Shown: positions 54,587 through 62,680 of the stretch, one piece after another
How the letters are laid out: each line of letters opens with the position of its first letter
Numbering within the stretch: position 1 is the first letter of the stretch
Source: DATARH01 sp036268425
GTDB lineage: Bacteria > Pseudomonadota > Alphaproteobacteria > ATCC43930 > CGMCC-115725
Length of the DNA stretch: 64,000 bases
Assembly (NCBI GenBank): GCA_036268425.1
Contig: DATAUE010000036.1
Coordinates: 164,309-228,308 of the forward strand
Direction: 5' to 3'
Position numbers and translations under genes: made by a program
Notes under the pieces: generated by a model
Databases searched by the model: none
Told to the model about the DNA's origin: nothing
Seen by the model: the letters and a program-made list of their open reading frames with translations, nothing else

Positions 54587-56398
54587 ATGAGCGCTGTTTT
54601 CGCCGCTGCAGAACCGGAACATCCCGATCGGGAAACCCTCGGCCGCCTGCCGGAATGGAACCTCGCCGACCTCTACCCCGGTCGCGACAGCCCGGAACTG
54701 GCGCGCGACCTGGCAGAATTGGCGACCGCGGCGGCAGCATTTCAAGAGCACCATCAAGGCCGGCTCGCGGAAATGAGCGGCGCAGCATTGGGCGCTGCGG
54801 TTGCCGAATACGAACGGCTGCAGGAAACCGCCGGCCGCATTATGAGCTACGCCGAATTGACCCGCGCCGGCAATGTCGCCGACCCCGAACTCGGCCGCTT
54901 TTTCCAGACGATGCATGAGCGGGTCAACGCGATCTCAACGGAGTTGCTATTCTTTACGCTCGAACTCAACCGTATCGACGACGCGGTGCTCGACGCCAAG
55001 CTCGGCGATCCGATTCTGGTCCATTACCAGCCGTGGCTGCGTGATATCCGGGCGCAGCGGCCGCATCAGCTCAGCGATGACCTTGAAAAGCTGCTGCATG
55101 AAAAATCAGTGGCTGGGGCTGCCGCCTGGACGCGGCTGTTCGACGAAACCATCGCCGATCTGCGCTTTCCGTTTCGCGGCCGCGACTTGACCGAACCTGA
55201 GGTGCTGAACCTGCTGTCGGACCGCGATGGTTCAGTGCGACAAGAGGCGGCTCTGTCGATCGGCGATGTGCTGGAAAAGAACGGCCGGATTTTTGCGCTG
55301 ATCACCAACACGCTCGCCAAGGATAAGGAGGTCGAGGACCGCTGGCGCCATTTCGCCAAACCGATTTCGGCACGCAATCTGTCGAATCTGGTCGAGGACG
55401 ATGTCGTCGACGCATTGATCGCGGCGGTACGCACCAGCTATCCGCAACTGGCGCACCGTTATTACCGACTGAAAGCCCGGTGGTTCGGCGCCGACCAGCT
55501 GCCATTCTGGGACCGCAACGCGCCGCTGCCGGACGATGCCGACCGCGCCGTGCCGTGGCCCGAGGCGCAGGCCACCGTGCTCGGCGCCTATCGCGCGTTC
55601 TCGCCGGAAATGGCGGAAGTCGGCGAGCGGTTTTTTACCTCGCAATGGATCGATGCGCCGGTGCGGCCGGGCAAGTCGCCCGGCGCCTTTGCACACCCGA
55701 CCGTGCCCGCAGCGCACCCCTATTTGCTGTTGAACTATCAGGGTAAACAGCGCGATGTGATGACGCTGGCGCACGAACTCGGGCACGGCGTCCATCAGGT
55801 ATTGGCGGCGGCGCAAGGACCCTTGATGGCCGACACGCCGCTGACGCTGGCCGAAACCGCCTCGGTCTTCGGTGAGATGCTGACCTTCCGTGCCTTGCTG
55901 GCGCGCGAAACCGAACCGGCCCGGCGCAAAATCATGATTGCCGGCAAGGTCGAAGACATGCTGAACACGGTGGTCCGCCAGACCGCCTTTGTGACGTTCG
56001 AGACGCGCGTGCACGACGAGCGCCGCGACGCCGAATTGACGGCCGCACGGCTTTGCGACATCTGGATGGAGGTGCAGCGCGAAAGCCTCGGGCCGGCGCT
56101 ACGCCTCGACGACGCCTACCGGTATTATTGGAGCTACATCCCGCATTTCATTCATTCGCCGTTCTACGTCTATGCCTACGCGTTTGGCGATTGCCTGGTG
56201 AATTCGCTGTACGCGGCCTACCAGGATGCGCATTTGGGCTTTGCCGAGCGCTATCTTGCAATGCTGCGGGCCGGCGGTACGTTGCGGCATCGCGAATTAC
56301 TCGCGCCGTTCGGTCTCGACGCCGCCGACCCCGCCTTCTGGTCGAAGGGCCTCGGCGTCATCACCGGATTTATCGACGAACTTGAATCGCTCGGCTGA
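54587..56398 (+). CDS. pepF: Oligoendopeptidase F-like, family M3
   Basis: 603 residues from the ATG at 54587 (MSAVFAAAEP); earlier ATGs at 54548 and upstream are in frame but read like leader sequence. The zinc motif is complete: TLAHELGHGVHQVL, with downstream helix SVFGEMLTF. It cleaves short peptides in the cytoplasm. Length is normal for M3B enzymes. Confidence 0.92.
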   Translation: MSAVFAAAEPEHPDRETLGRLPEWNLADLYPGRDSPELARDLAELATAAAAFQEHHQGRLAEMSGAALGAAVAEYERLQETAGRIMSYAELTRAGNVADPELGRFFQTMHERVNAISTELLFFTLELNRIDDAVLDAKLGDPILVHYQPWLRDIRAQRPHQLSDDLEKLLHEKSVAGAAAWTRLFDETIADLRFPFRGRDLTEPEVLNLLSDRDGSVRQEAALSIGDVLEKNGRIFALITNTLAKDKEVEDRWRHFAKPISARNLSNLVEDDVVDALIAAVRTSYPQLAHRYYRLKARWFGADQLPFWDRNAPLPDDADRAVPWPEAQATVLGAYRAFSPEMAEVGERFFTSQWIDAPVRPGKSPGAFAHPTVPAAHPYLLLNYQGKQRDVMTLAHELGHGVHQVLAAAQGPLMADTPLTLAETASVFGEMLTFRALLARETEPARRKIMIAGKVEDMLNTVVRQTAFVTFETRVHDERRDAELTAARLCDIWMEVQRESLGPALRLDDAYRYYWSYIPHFIHSPFYVYAYAFGDCLVNSLYAAYQDAHLGFAERYLAMLRAGGTLRHRELLAPFGLDAADPAFWSKGLGVITGFIDELESLG

Positions 56399-56419
56399 CC
56401 TGACCTCAAGCGGCGCCGG

Positions 56420-56839
56420 TTATTCGCCAGCCGCCAAGTCGATGCGAGACGCGGCTGTATCACTGCTGGCGATCGTGCTGCTGTGCTCCGGCGAAGGGTT
56501 TTTCGCCAGAGGATGCTGCTCCAGCTTGGCCAACTCATTGTCCACGATCCGGCAAGACGCCATCGGCTGGTCCTGGCCAGGATCGGGATAGGCGCTGACG
56601 ACAAAGAATTCAGCGAAGCGCTTTGTCGCGTCTTCCTGTTCCTTGCTGCCCTGCGCCGCGGCAGCGATCAGATCATGAACCATTTTGCCGGCGCGTACGA
56701 CGCGCGCATCCTGAACGCGGCAGCGATGCGCATTGCCGACGAGAAACCCTCCCTTGGCCGCGACCCTATCGGCGTCGCTGGCACTCGGGCTGGCTATTAG
56801 TAAGGCCGCTATGGTCGTTGTTGCGGCAAGCACAGACAT
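56420..56839 (-). CDS. Small exported hypothetical protein
   Basis: 139 residues. Starts with a signal peptide (SVLAATTTIAALLIASPSASDA). Two cysteines (AHRC and ASCRIVDNEL) could form a disulfide. The C-terminus is Ser/Ala-rich. Family not recognised. GGAGC lies 6-9 bases before the start. Convergent with the M3 peptidase gene. Confidence 0.6.
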   Translation of the reverse strand: MSVLAATTTIAALLIASPSASDADRVAAKGGFLVGNAHRCRVQDARVVRAGKMVHDLIAAAAQGSKEQEDATKRFAEFFVVSAYPDPGQDQPMASCRIVDNELAKLEQHPLAKNPSPEHSSTIASSDTAASRIDLAAGE

Positions 56840-56989
56840 GGTATCGCTCCATAGGCTTCCTGCTTAAGAACAACACCGGGATTAGCGATTTCGTTGCTTG
56901 ACTCGCGTTAAAACTTTCATTTCCGTGCGTTGACATATGCAGCGCCCGGCAAATTCCATGAAAATTGAATTCTTCGCGATCCTCTCCGA

Positions 56990-57367
56990 TCAGTCGCCGT
57001 AATAATGCATTTCCAATAGCAGACAGCCGCCGGCTGACTTGAAAGGGCCGTGCGCCGCGCCGGGCGGGCGGCACGCGTAGGTCCCGGCGACGAACACCTC
57101 GCCGCCATTTCCATCGGCATCGTTGCCCACCGTCAGCTCACCCTCTATCAGGTAAACCTCTTCCCAGTAATCGTGGACAAAAGGCTCGGTCGTAAACACA
57201 CCCGGCTGAAAGCGCAGCAACCGAGTGCGGCTGCCGCTTTTGCCGGTTTCATCGAGAGTGCCGGCCAGGATTTTTTGCTCGATGCCGGTGGGGTAACCCG
57301 GCGGCACACTCCACCCGCCCGCCATATCCACGGCGTGGAATTCACGATGTAGCTTGTTGATGGGCAT
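56990..57367 (-). CDS. Cupin-domain protein
   Basis: 125 residues from the ATG at 57367; the longer start at 57430 overlaps the promoter region of the divergent gene. A single cupin barrel: HDYWEEVYLIEGELTVG and RPPGAAHGPFKS, giving His/Glu metal ligands typical of small dioxygenase-like or regulatory cupins. It is divergent from the 516-residue unknown gene by 152 bases, and the pair may work together. Substrate unknown. Confidence 0.8.
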   Translation of the reverse strand: MPINKLHREFHAVDMAGGWSVPPGYPTGIEQKILAGTLDETGKSGSRTRLLRFQPGVFTTEPFVHDYWEEVYLIEGELTVGNDADGNGGEVFVAGTYACRPPGAAHGPFKSAGGCLLLEMHYYGD

Positions 57368-57519
57368 CTGTCTGACCGGAACAGGAATGAACAGTGGATT
57401 GGAACCTCTTTTAGCGCACCGGCAATGCAAAAATTCGAGGTGAGGGTTGCTTTACGAAAGATCGGTGCCGCCTTACGCTTGCGCGACAACGCCAGCCGCA
57501 ATTCCAGGGGAGAGCGCCG

Positions 57520-59070
57520 ATGCTCCGCAACAGGGCCGAAATCAGCGAAGACAAGACGTTTAATCTGTTGACCGACGCTATTCTAAAGCGCGACCAGCCG
57601 CGCACGACCGATCTGTTCTTTGGCATGGTCGCACGCGACGGACGCTCGATCGGCGATGCGCTCAGCGTCGTTACCGCCGCCGAAGCGCCGTTTGTCCAGG
57701 TGCCGTGCCATATCAATTTCCGCGATGGCAACATCGCGCTGACCAATAACGACCACACGATCCTCGGCCTGCGCGCTTCGACGTATCTGATGCCGTATCT
57801 GCCGGAAAAGTACCGTCTGTTGCCGCTGTTGCAGAGCGTCTGGTACATCCCGGCGGGCCTCGACATCTGGAATCAGCTGCTCGGCAGATATCCCGGCCGT
57901 TACGCGACAATGAAGGGCATGAATGTGCCGCCGCCCGATTATGGGCCGGTCGTCTGGCACCATGACAGCCCGCCGATCCGCGATGAGGGCAGCCTCGACG
58001 ATCGCCTGCACCATTACATGATCGCCACGATGAACGGCGACACGCGCGGCTCTTACGGCCGGTTCATCAGCATTGCGGAAGACGAGGAAAACCGCGCAGC
58101 GTTGCACGACACGCTCGAATTCCTAGGCCTGATCGATATCCAGGAAACCGTGATCGGCCGCAAGGCGCGCAACACCGGCCACAAGGCGATCCGCGCTCGC
58201 GCCGTGACCGACCTCGCCGATTACATCGGCTGGGAGAAATCGCACGGCGTGTTCTACATGGGTGTGCCGGATATGGCGATCGGCCCGCTCTATTACTCGC
58301 TCTACGACGCGGCGAGTGTGAAGATGGCCGCCGAATTCGAGGATGCCGGCAAGAGCCTCAAGGACACCAACAAGGCGCAGCTTTCGCCCGAACAGGTCGA
58401 AGATTTTCTGCAGCACCTGTTGCTGGCCGATGGCGAGACCGTGTGGAATCTGATCACGACGCATCTGAAAAACGGCATCTCCATCAGGAGCCTTGGCGAC
58501 ACGATACAGCTCGGCGCCGCCGAACTGATCCTGCGCACGACGGTGGCGCGCACCTTTACATCGGGGCAGCATCCGTTCGATTACTGCAACGTCGCCAACA
58601 ACTGGCTGCGGCACACCAATAATCCCTACCAGGCGCGCGTCCTTTACCTGATGGCGAATTTCATCAACGACGTGGCGCACGAGAACAAGCTGTACAAATC
58701 GATCATCGAAGAGGAAGCCACCAAGTACGACATGGGCGGGAAAACGCCGCACGCGCTGCTGCACGAACTCGACGAGGCGATCATGGCGCTCGACTATGCA
58801 TGGGCGACCGCGGTGGCTCACGCCTATCTGAAATCGGGCGCCGATCGGCGGGCCTATATGGAAACGGTGGCGCTGTGTGCTTGCCGTTTCCAGGACGACC
58901 CGCACAACCAGAAAATCACCGTGTCAACCTTCGAGGAGTACGGCCACAACTCGACCCACCTCAAGGACCGGCTGTTGCTGGCGACGCCACGCCTGCTGGC
59001 CGGCTGGGTCAAGATGCCGGGTGAGCGCGACTGCTTCGCCCGCTTCGAAAAGGAGTGGGTCTACAACTAA
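57520..59070 (+). CDS. Unrecognised 516-residue histidine-rich protein
   Basis: 516 residues, no signal peptide or membrane helix; cytoplasmic and mostly helical by appearance. Several paired histidine motifs stand out: VVWHHDSPPI, LHHYMIATMN, HPFDYCNVANNWLRHTNN, NDVAHENKLYK and HALLHELDEAIM. Such spacing on helices could bind a metal, but this is inference. The mid-region also has FGMVARDGRSIGDAL and FYMGVPDMAIGPLYYS. I do not recognise the family. GGGGAG lies a few bases before the ATG. Codon use matches neighbouring core genes, so it looks long-resident. Confidence 0.8.
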   Translation: MLRNRAEISEDKTFNLLTDAILKRDQPRTTDLFFGMVARDGRSIGDALSVVTAAEAPFVQVPCHINFRDGNIALTNNDHTILGLRASTYLMPYLPEKYRLLPLLQSVWYIPAGLDIWNQLLGRYPGRYATMKGMNVPPPDYGPVVWHHDSPPIRDEGSLDDRLHHYMIATMNGDTRGSYGRFISIAEDEENRAALHDTLEFLGLIDIQETVIGRKARNTGHKAIRARAVTDLADYIGWEKSHGVFYMGVPDMAIGPLYYSLYDAASVKMAAEFEDAGKSLKDTNKAQLSPEQVEDFLQHLLLADGETVWNLITTHLKNGISIRSLGDTIQLGAAELILRTTVARTFTSGQHPFDYCNVANNWLRHTNNPYQARVLYLMANFINDVAHENKLYKSIIEEEATKYDMGGKTPHALLHELDEAIMALDYAWATAVAHAYLKSGADRRAYMETVALCACRFQDDPHNQKITVSTFEEYGHNSTHLKDRLLLATPRLLAGWVKMPGERDCFARFEKEWVYN

Positions 59071-59422
59071 ACACGGACTTACCGTCACCCTGGGCCGCTG
59101 CACAAGCGGTCCCAGGGCTTGCGGCATCGTTATCGTAAAGGCCAATCGTCGCGCAACGCCTGCAATCCTTCCGTAAGCCTGACGACATTACCGGGCGGGA
59201 CGATTTCCGGCACTCGCCGGTGGTGGCGGTCAACCTGCGGCAGGCCTCACGCATCGAGCGCCGTGAACGAGCGGCCGCGTTGCCGCGATTACTCGACAAT
59301 TCGGCGGTCGAACAGCTGACCGCCAGTTAATTGATCGAGTGGCCCTTTTGCGACAAGCGCCAGATCGCGCATGCCGTTACCGAGCCGCGCGGCGGTGCCG
59401 AGCCGCGCGGCGGTGCCGAAGG
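59071..59422. other. Gap with a possible gene remnant
   Basis: 352 bases between the 516-residue gene and a lipoprotein gene. An in-frame stretch 59139-59330 reads like coding sequence (DDITGRDDFRHSPVVAVNL, then DNSAVEQLTAS to a stop) but has no proper start after the stop at 59136; it may be a decayed gene tail. An 18-bp tandem duplication lies at 59380-59415. Confidence 0.4.
59380..59415. repeat. 18-bp perfect tandem repeat
   Basis: CCGAGCCGCGCGGCGGTG occurs twice in a row (59380-59397 and 59398-59415), with a partial third unit. It lies just downstream of the lipoprotein gene on the opposite strand. No function evident. Confidence 0.85.
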
Positions 59423-59914
59423 TCAGCCGCCAGTCAGCGGATGGCTGACCAGTTCGGCGCGCGCGACCTGCGGCGGCACCACCGAGACGTAAAACGTATC
59501 GCGATCGAACTGAGTCGTGTCGCCGCCGGAATCCCAGCCGCGCAACGCCAGGATCTTGACAAACGCCTCCTGGCCCGGCGCGAGATCGATGTCTTTGGCC
59601 TGATTCACATCCTGGCCGACGCTGTCGACAGACACATGATAATGCCCCGGTGCGACGTCACGATGAAAGGCACTGCCATCCGGCGCCACCGTCGCGACCT
59701 GGGCGCCGTTCAGCGCGACATTGGCGTAGTTGAGACTAACCGAAGGCTCATATTCGCGATAAAACCAGATACGCGCCGCACCCGCCGGCACCGGTGTGGC
59801 GGCTGCCGCCGCGGTGGAAACCGCCGATGGCTGCGCGCAAGCTGCCGGCAGTAGCAGGACCGCACCGGCAACGCCTCGCAAAAACCACGATCGCGACGAA
59901 AAATCGCTCTGCAT
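59423..59914 (-). CDS. Lipoprotein, paralogue of downstream-upstream copy
   Basis: 163 residues. Signal peptide with a lipobox-like LLPAAC, an Ala-rich spacer, then a beta-rich domain with IWFYREYEPSVSLNYANV, PGHYHVSVDSVGQDVNQ and FYVSVVPPQVARAEL. The look is that of DUF2846-like small lipoproteins that carry a carbohydrate- or protein-facing beta sandwich; I am not sure of the family. About two-thirds identical to the adjacent 60024 gene, so they arose by tandem duplication. Confidence 0.75.
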   Translation of the reverse strand: MQSDFSSRSWFLRGVAGAVLLLPAACAQPSAVSTAAAAATPVPAGAARIWFYREYEPSVSLNYANVALNGAQVATVAPDGSAFHRDVAPGHYHVSVDSVGQDVNQAKDIDLAPGQEAFVKILALRGWDSGGDTTQFDRDTFYVSVVPPQVARAELVSHPLTGG

Positions 59915-60023
59915 TGGATGCTCCTCTTTTGCCGTGTACCGCTCGTTAACGGTATTGGCACGATCTTAGCGAAACAGCCGAACCACGCTGTGGCAAGACA
60001 CAGTTTCGCGAGGCGTCCCGCCG

Positions 60024-60545
60024 TCAACCACCGCTAAGCGGATGGTTAACCAGTTCGGTGCGGGCGATCTGCGGCGACACGACCGAGACGTAAAACGTAT
60101 CGCGGTTGAATTCGCTCATGTCACCGCCGGAAACCCAGCCACGCAGCGACTCGATCTTGACGAAGGCGTCCTGGCCAGGCGCGAGGTCGAGGTCTTTCGC
60201 CTGGTTTACATCCGTCCCGAACGTTTCGACGCTGACGCGATAACGGCCCGGTGCAACATTGCGATAAAGCGCGCTTCCATCCGGCGGCACCGTCGCCGCT
60301 GGGGTGCCGTTCAGGAAGACATTGGCGTCATTGAGACTGACCGACGGCTCGTACTCGCGATAAAACCAGATGCGCGCCGCACCTGCCGGCACCGGTGACG
60401 CGACCGCTGCTGCCGCCGAGACCCCCGGCGGATGCACGCACGCAACGGGCAACAGCAATACACCACCGGCGACGCCCCGCAGGAGCCAGGATTGCCAGAA
60501 CCGGGATTGCCAGAACCGGGATCGCGACGACGAATTGTTCTGCAA
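60024..60545 (-). CDS. Lipoprotein, tandem duplicate
   Basis: 173 residues from the TTG at 60545, which aligns with the ATG of the sister gene (MQSDFSS versus LQNNSSS) and has GGGGAG upstream; longer starts at 60698 lack support. Lipobox-like LLPVAC, then the same beta domain (IWFYREYEPSVSLNDANV, FYVSVVSPQIARTEL). It has an extra repeat RFWQS-RFWQS before the signal helix, from a 15-bp tandem duplication. Confidence 0.7.
   Translation of the reverse strand: MQNNSSSRSRFWQSRFWQSWLLRGVAGGVLLLPVACVHPPGVSAAAAVASPVPAGAARIWFYREYEPSVSLNDANVFLNGTPAATVPPDGSALYRNVAPGRYRVSVETFGTDVNQAKDLDLAPGQDAFVKIESLRGWVSGGDMSEFNRDTFYVSVVSPQIARTELVNHPLSGG
60489..60518. repeat. 15-bp perfect tandem repeat in lipoprotein gene
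   Basis: GGATTGCCAGAACCG is present twice in direct succession (60489-60503 and 60504-60518). It encodes the repeated RFWQS in the N-terminal signal region of the second lipoprotein copy and is absent from the first. Confidence 0.85.
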
Positions 60546-60773
60546 CAGAGTCTCCCCTGGCCGCCGCGCCCGGTTCACACGATCTCGATCGACGGCGACA
60601 TTTGAGGAGCAAGCGAAGCAGCCGCCGGGTTGCCCGGCAATACACAGTTTCGCGAGGCCGCCCGCTGGATACCACACGGTCAACCGGGCGCGACGCACCG
60701 CCGCTTGGTCCGATGCGTTAAGCTGGCGTAAGATTCATCGGTTTACCGCTGCCGCTGTCACGGAAGGCCGCCG

Positions 60774-61031
60774 ATGCGTCCCTTGCTGGTTCTCGCTTTG
60801 CTGCTGCTCGCCGCCTGTACTGAGGCATCGGCCAGCAGGGTCGACGAAAACACTTTCCGCATCGAAGGTCCGCCCTGCGCGAGTTGCGGCAACGGACCAA
60901 ATGAGCGGATGGCAAACAAGGTTTGCCCCAAAGGCTATTACGTTCTTGGCTCGGAAACCCACAAAGGCGGCGTCGACCGGGCGATCGACGAAGACAACCC
61001 GATGACGATCTGGACGATCCACTGCATCTGA
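60774..61031 (+). CDS. Small cysteine-containing lipoprotein
   Basis: 85 residues: signal peptide with lipobox LLLAAC, then a short domain with PPCASCGNG, KVCPKGYYV and a terminal HCI. Four further cysteines suggest disulfides or metal binding in the periplasm. Family not recognised. Convergent with lysS. Confidence 0.65.
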   Translation: MRPLLVLALLLLAACTEASASRVDENTFRIEGPPCASCGNGPNERMANKVCPKGYYVLGSETHKGGVDRAIDEDNPMTIWTIHCI

Positions 61032-61068
61032 GCCGCGTCTTCCCGTCTCTTCTTCGGCGAGCGGGCGA

Positions 61069-62580
61069 TCAGCGCGGCCGCATTGTCGGAAAGGCGATCA
61101 CGTCGCGGATCGACGGACTGTCGGTCAACAGCATGACCAGCCGGTCAATCCCGATACCGAGACCGCCGCATGGCGGCAGCCCGTATTCAAGCGCCAGAAC
61201 GTAATCCTCGTCGAGCGGTTGCGCTTCCTCGTCGCCGGCGGCCCGCGCCAGCATCTGCGCCTCGAACCGCGCCCGCTGATCGAGGGGATCGTTGAGTTCG
61301 GAAAACGCGTTGGCGATTTCCCAACCATAGACATAGGTCTCGAACCGCTCGACAAGCCGGCTGTCGTTGCGGTCTGCTTTGGCGAGTGGCGAGATATCGC
61401 GCGGAAAGCCAGTGACGTGTGTCGGCTGGATCAGCTTTTCCTCGACATGCGCGCCAAATGCGGCCTCCAGCGCCTGCCCCCAATTCTCATGGCCCGTAAT
61501 CGGGCAATCAAGCCGCCGCGCCGCATCGCGCGCCGCCGCGGCGTCACCCAGCACCATAAAATCGGTGCCGGTCGCTCCCTGCACCAGTTCCGCCATGCTG
61601 CGGCGTGGCCAGGGCGGCGTCAGGTCGATATCCGCACCGCCATAGCTGACCCTGGTGCTGCCCAGAGCCACCGTTGCGACATGCGCGACGATCTGCTCGG
61701 TCAGCGTCATCATGTCGGTATAGTCCGCATAGGCCTCGTAAAGTTCGAGCGAGGTGAATTCCGGGTTGTGGCGCGGCGACAGGCCCTCGTTGCGAAAGCA
61801 GCGGTTGATCTCGAACACCTTGTCGGCGAGACCGCCGACCACCAGCCGCTTCAAATGCAGTTCCGGCGCGATACGCAGATAGAGGTCGATGTCGAGGGCG
61901 TTGTGGTGGGTGATAAACGGCTTTGCCGCCGCACCGCCGGGAATCGGGTGCAGCATCGGCGTCTCGACTTCGAGGCCGCCGCGCGCCGCAAGATAGGCCC
62001 GCATCGCCGCCACGATCTGGCTGCGCCGCCGCAAGGTCTCGCGGCTCTGCGGGTTCATGATCAGGTCGAGATAGCGCTGGCGATAGCGCAGCTCGATATC
62101 GGCGAGGCCGTGATATTTTTCGGGCAGCGGCCGCAAGGCCTTGGCCAACAACGTTAAAGTCATCGCGTTGATTGTCAGCTCACCGCGCGGCGTGCGGCGC
62201 ACCCGGCCTTCGACGCCGATCAGGTCGCCGATATCGAACAGCCGCAGCAAGGCAAGCTGCTCCGGCGACAAAAAATCCTTGTGGCTGAAAATCTGGATTT
62301 TGCCGGACGCATCGTGCAGGTCGATGAACATGCCGCTGTTGCGCATCGCGCGGATGCGGCCCGCAACAGTCACCCGGTCGTCGGTTTCGCCGCCTGTCGG
62401 CAGTGCGGCGTATTTCGCATCCAGCGCGGCAGCCTGATCGGTACGCGAAAAGCTGACGGGATAAGGGTCGATCCCCATACCGCGCAGTGCTTCGAGCTTG
62501 TCGAGGCGGCCGCGACGGAACGGGTCTTCGGCCTCGGCAGCCGCGCGGGTCGCGGAATTCACATCGTCGGCGGTGCTCAT
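61069..62580 (-). CDS. lysS: Lysyl-tRNA synthetase, class II
   Basis: 503 residues. N-terminal OB-fold (VTVAGRIRAMRNSGMFIDLHD) for anticodon binding and a class II catalytic core with motif 2 (FRNEGLSPRHNPEFTSLELY) and motif 3 (GLGIGIDRLVMLL). Charges tRNA-Lys. Its start is 100 bases from the end of the ABC transporter gene on the same strand. Confidence 0.97.
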   Translation of the reverse strand: MSTADDVNSATRAAAEAEDPFRRGRLDKLEALRGMGIDPYPVSFSRTDQAAALDAKYAALPTGGETDDRVTVAGRIRAMRNSGMFIDLHDASGKIQIFSHKDFLSPEQLALLRLFDIGDLIGVEGRVRRTPRGELTINAMTLTLLAKALRPLPEKYHGLADIELRYRQRYLDLIMNPQSRETLRRRSQIVAAMRAYLAARGGLEVETPMLHPIPGGAAAKPFITHHNALDIDLYLRIAPELHLKRLVVGGLADKVFEINRCFRNEGLSPRHNPEFTSLELYEAYADYTDMMTLTEQIVAHVATVALGSTRVSYGGADIDLTPPWPRRSMAELVQGATGTDFMVLGDAAAARDAARRLDCPITGHENWGQALEAAFGAHVEEKLIQPTHVTGFPRDISPLAKADRNDSRLVERFETYVYGWEIANAFSELNDPLDQRARFEAQMLARAAGDEEAQPLDEDYVLALEYGLPPCGGLGIGIDRLVMLLTDSPSIRDVIAFPTMRPR

Positions 62581-62680
62581 GGCTTGACTCTACTCGATAT
62601 CCGTCATCATCCCGCTGCAAGACGGGGATGGCATTGTCCGGGGATGATACGGGGGCGGGAAGGCAGGGGAAAGCGCGGCG

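Noticed and set aside
62608..62630. Hairpin between the ABC transporter and lysS
   Set aside because: Stem has a bulge and no T-run on the relevant strand; too weak to call a terminator.
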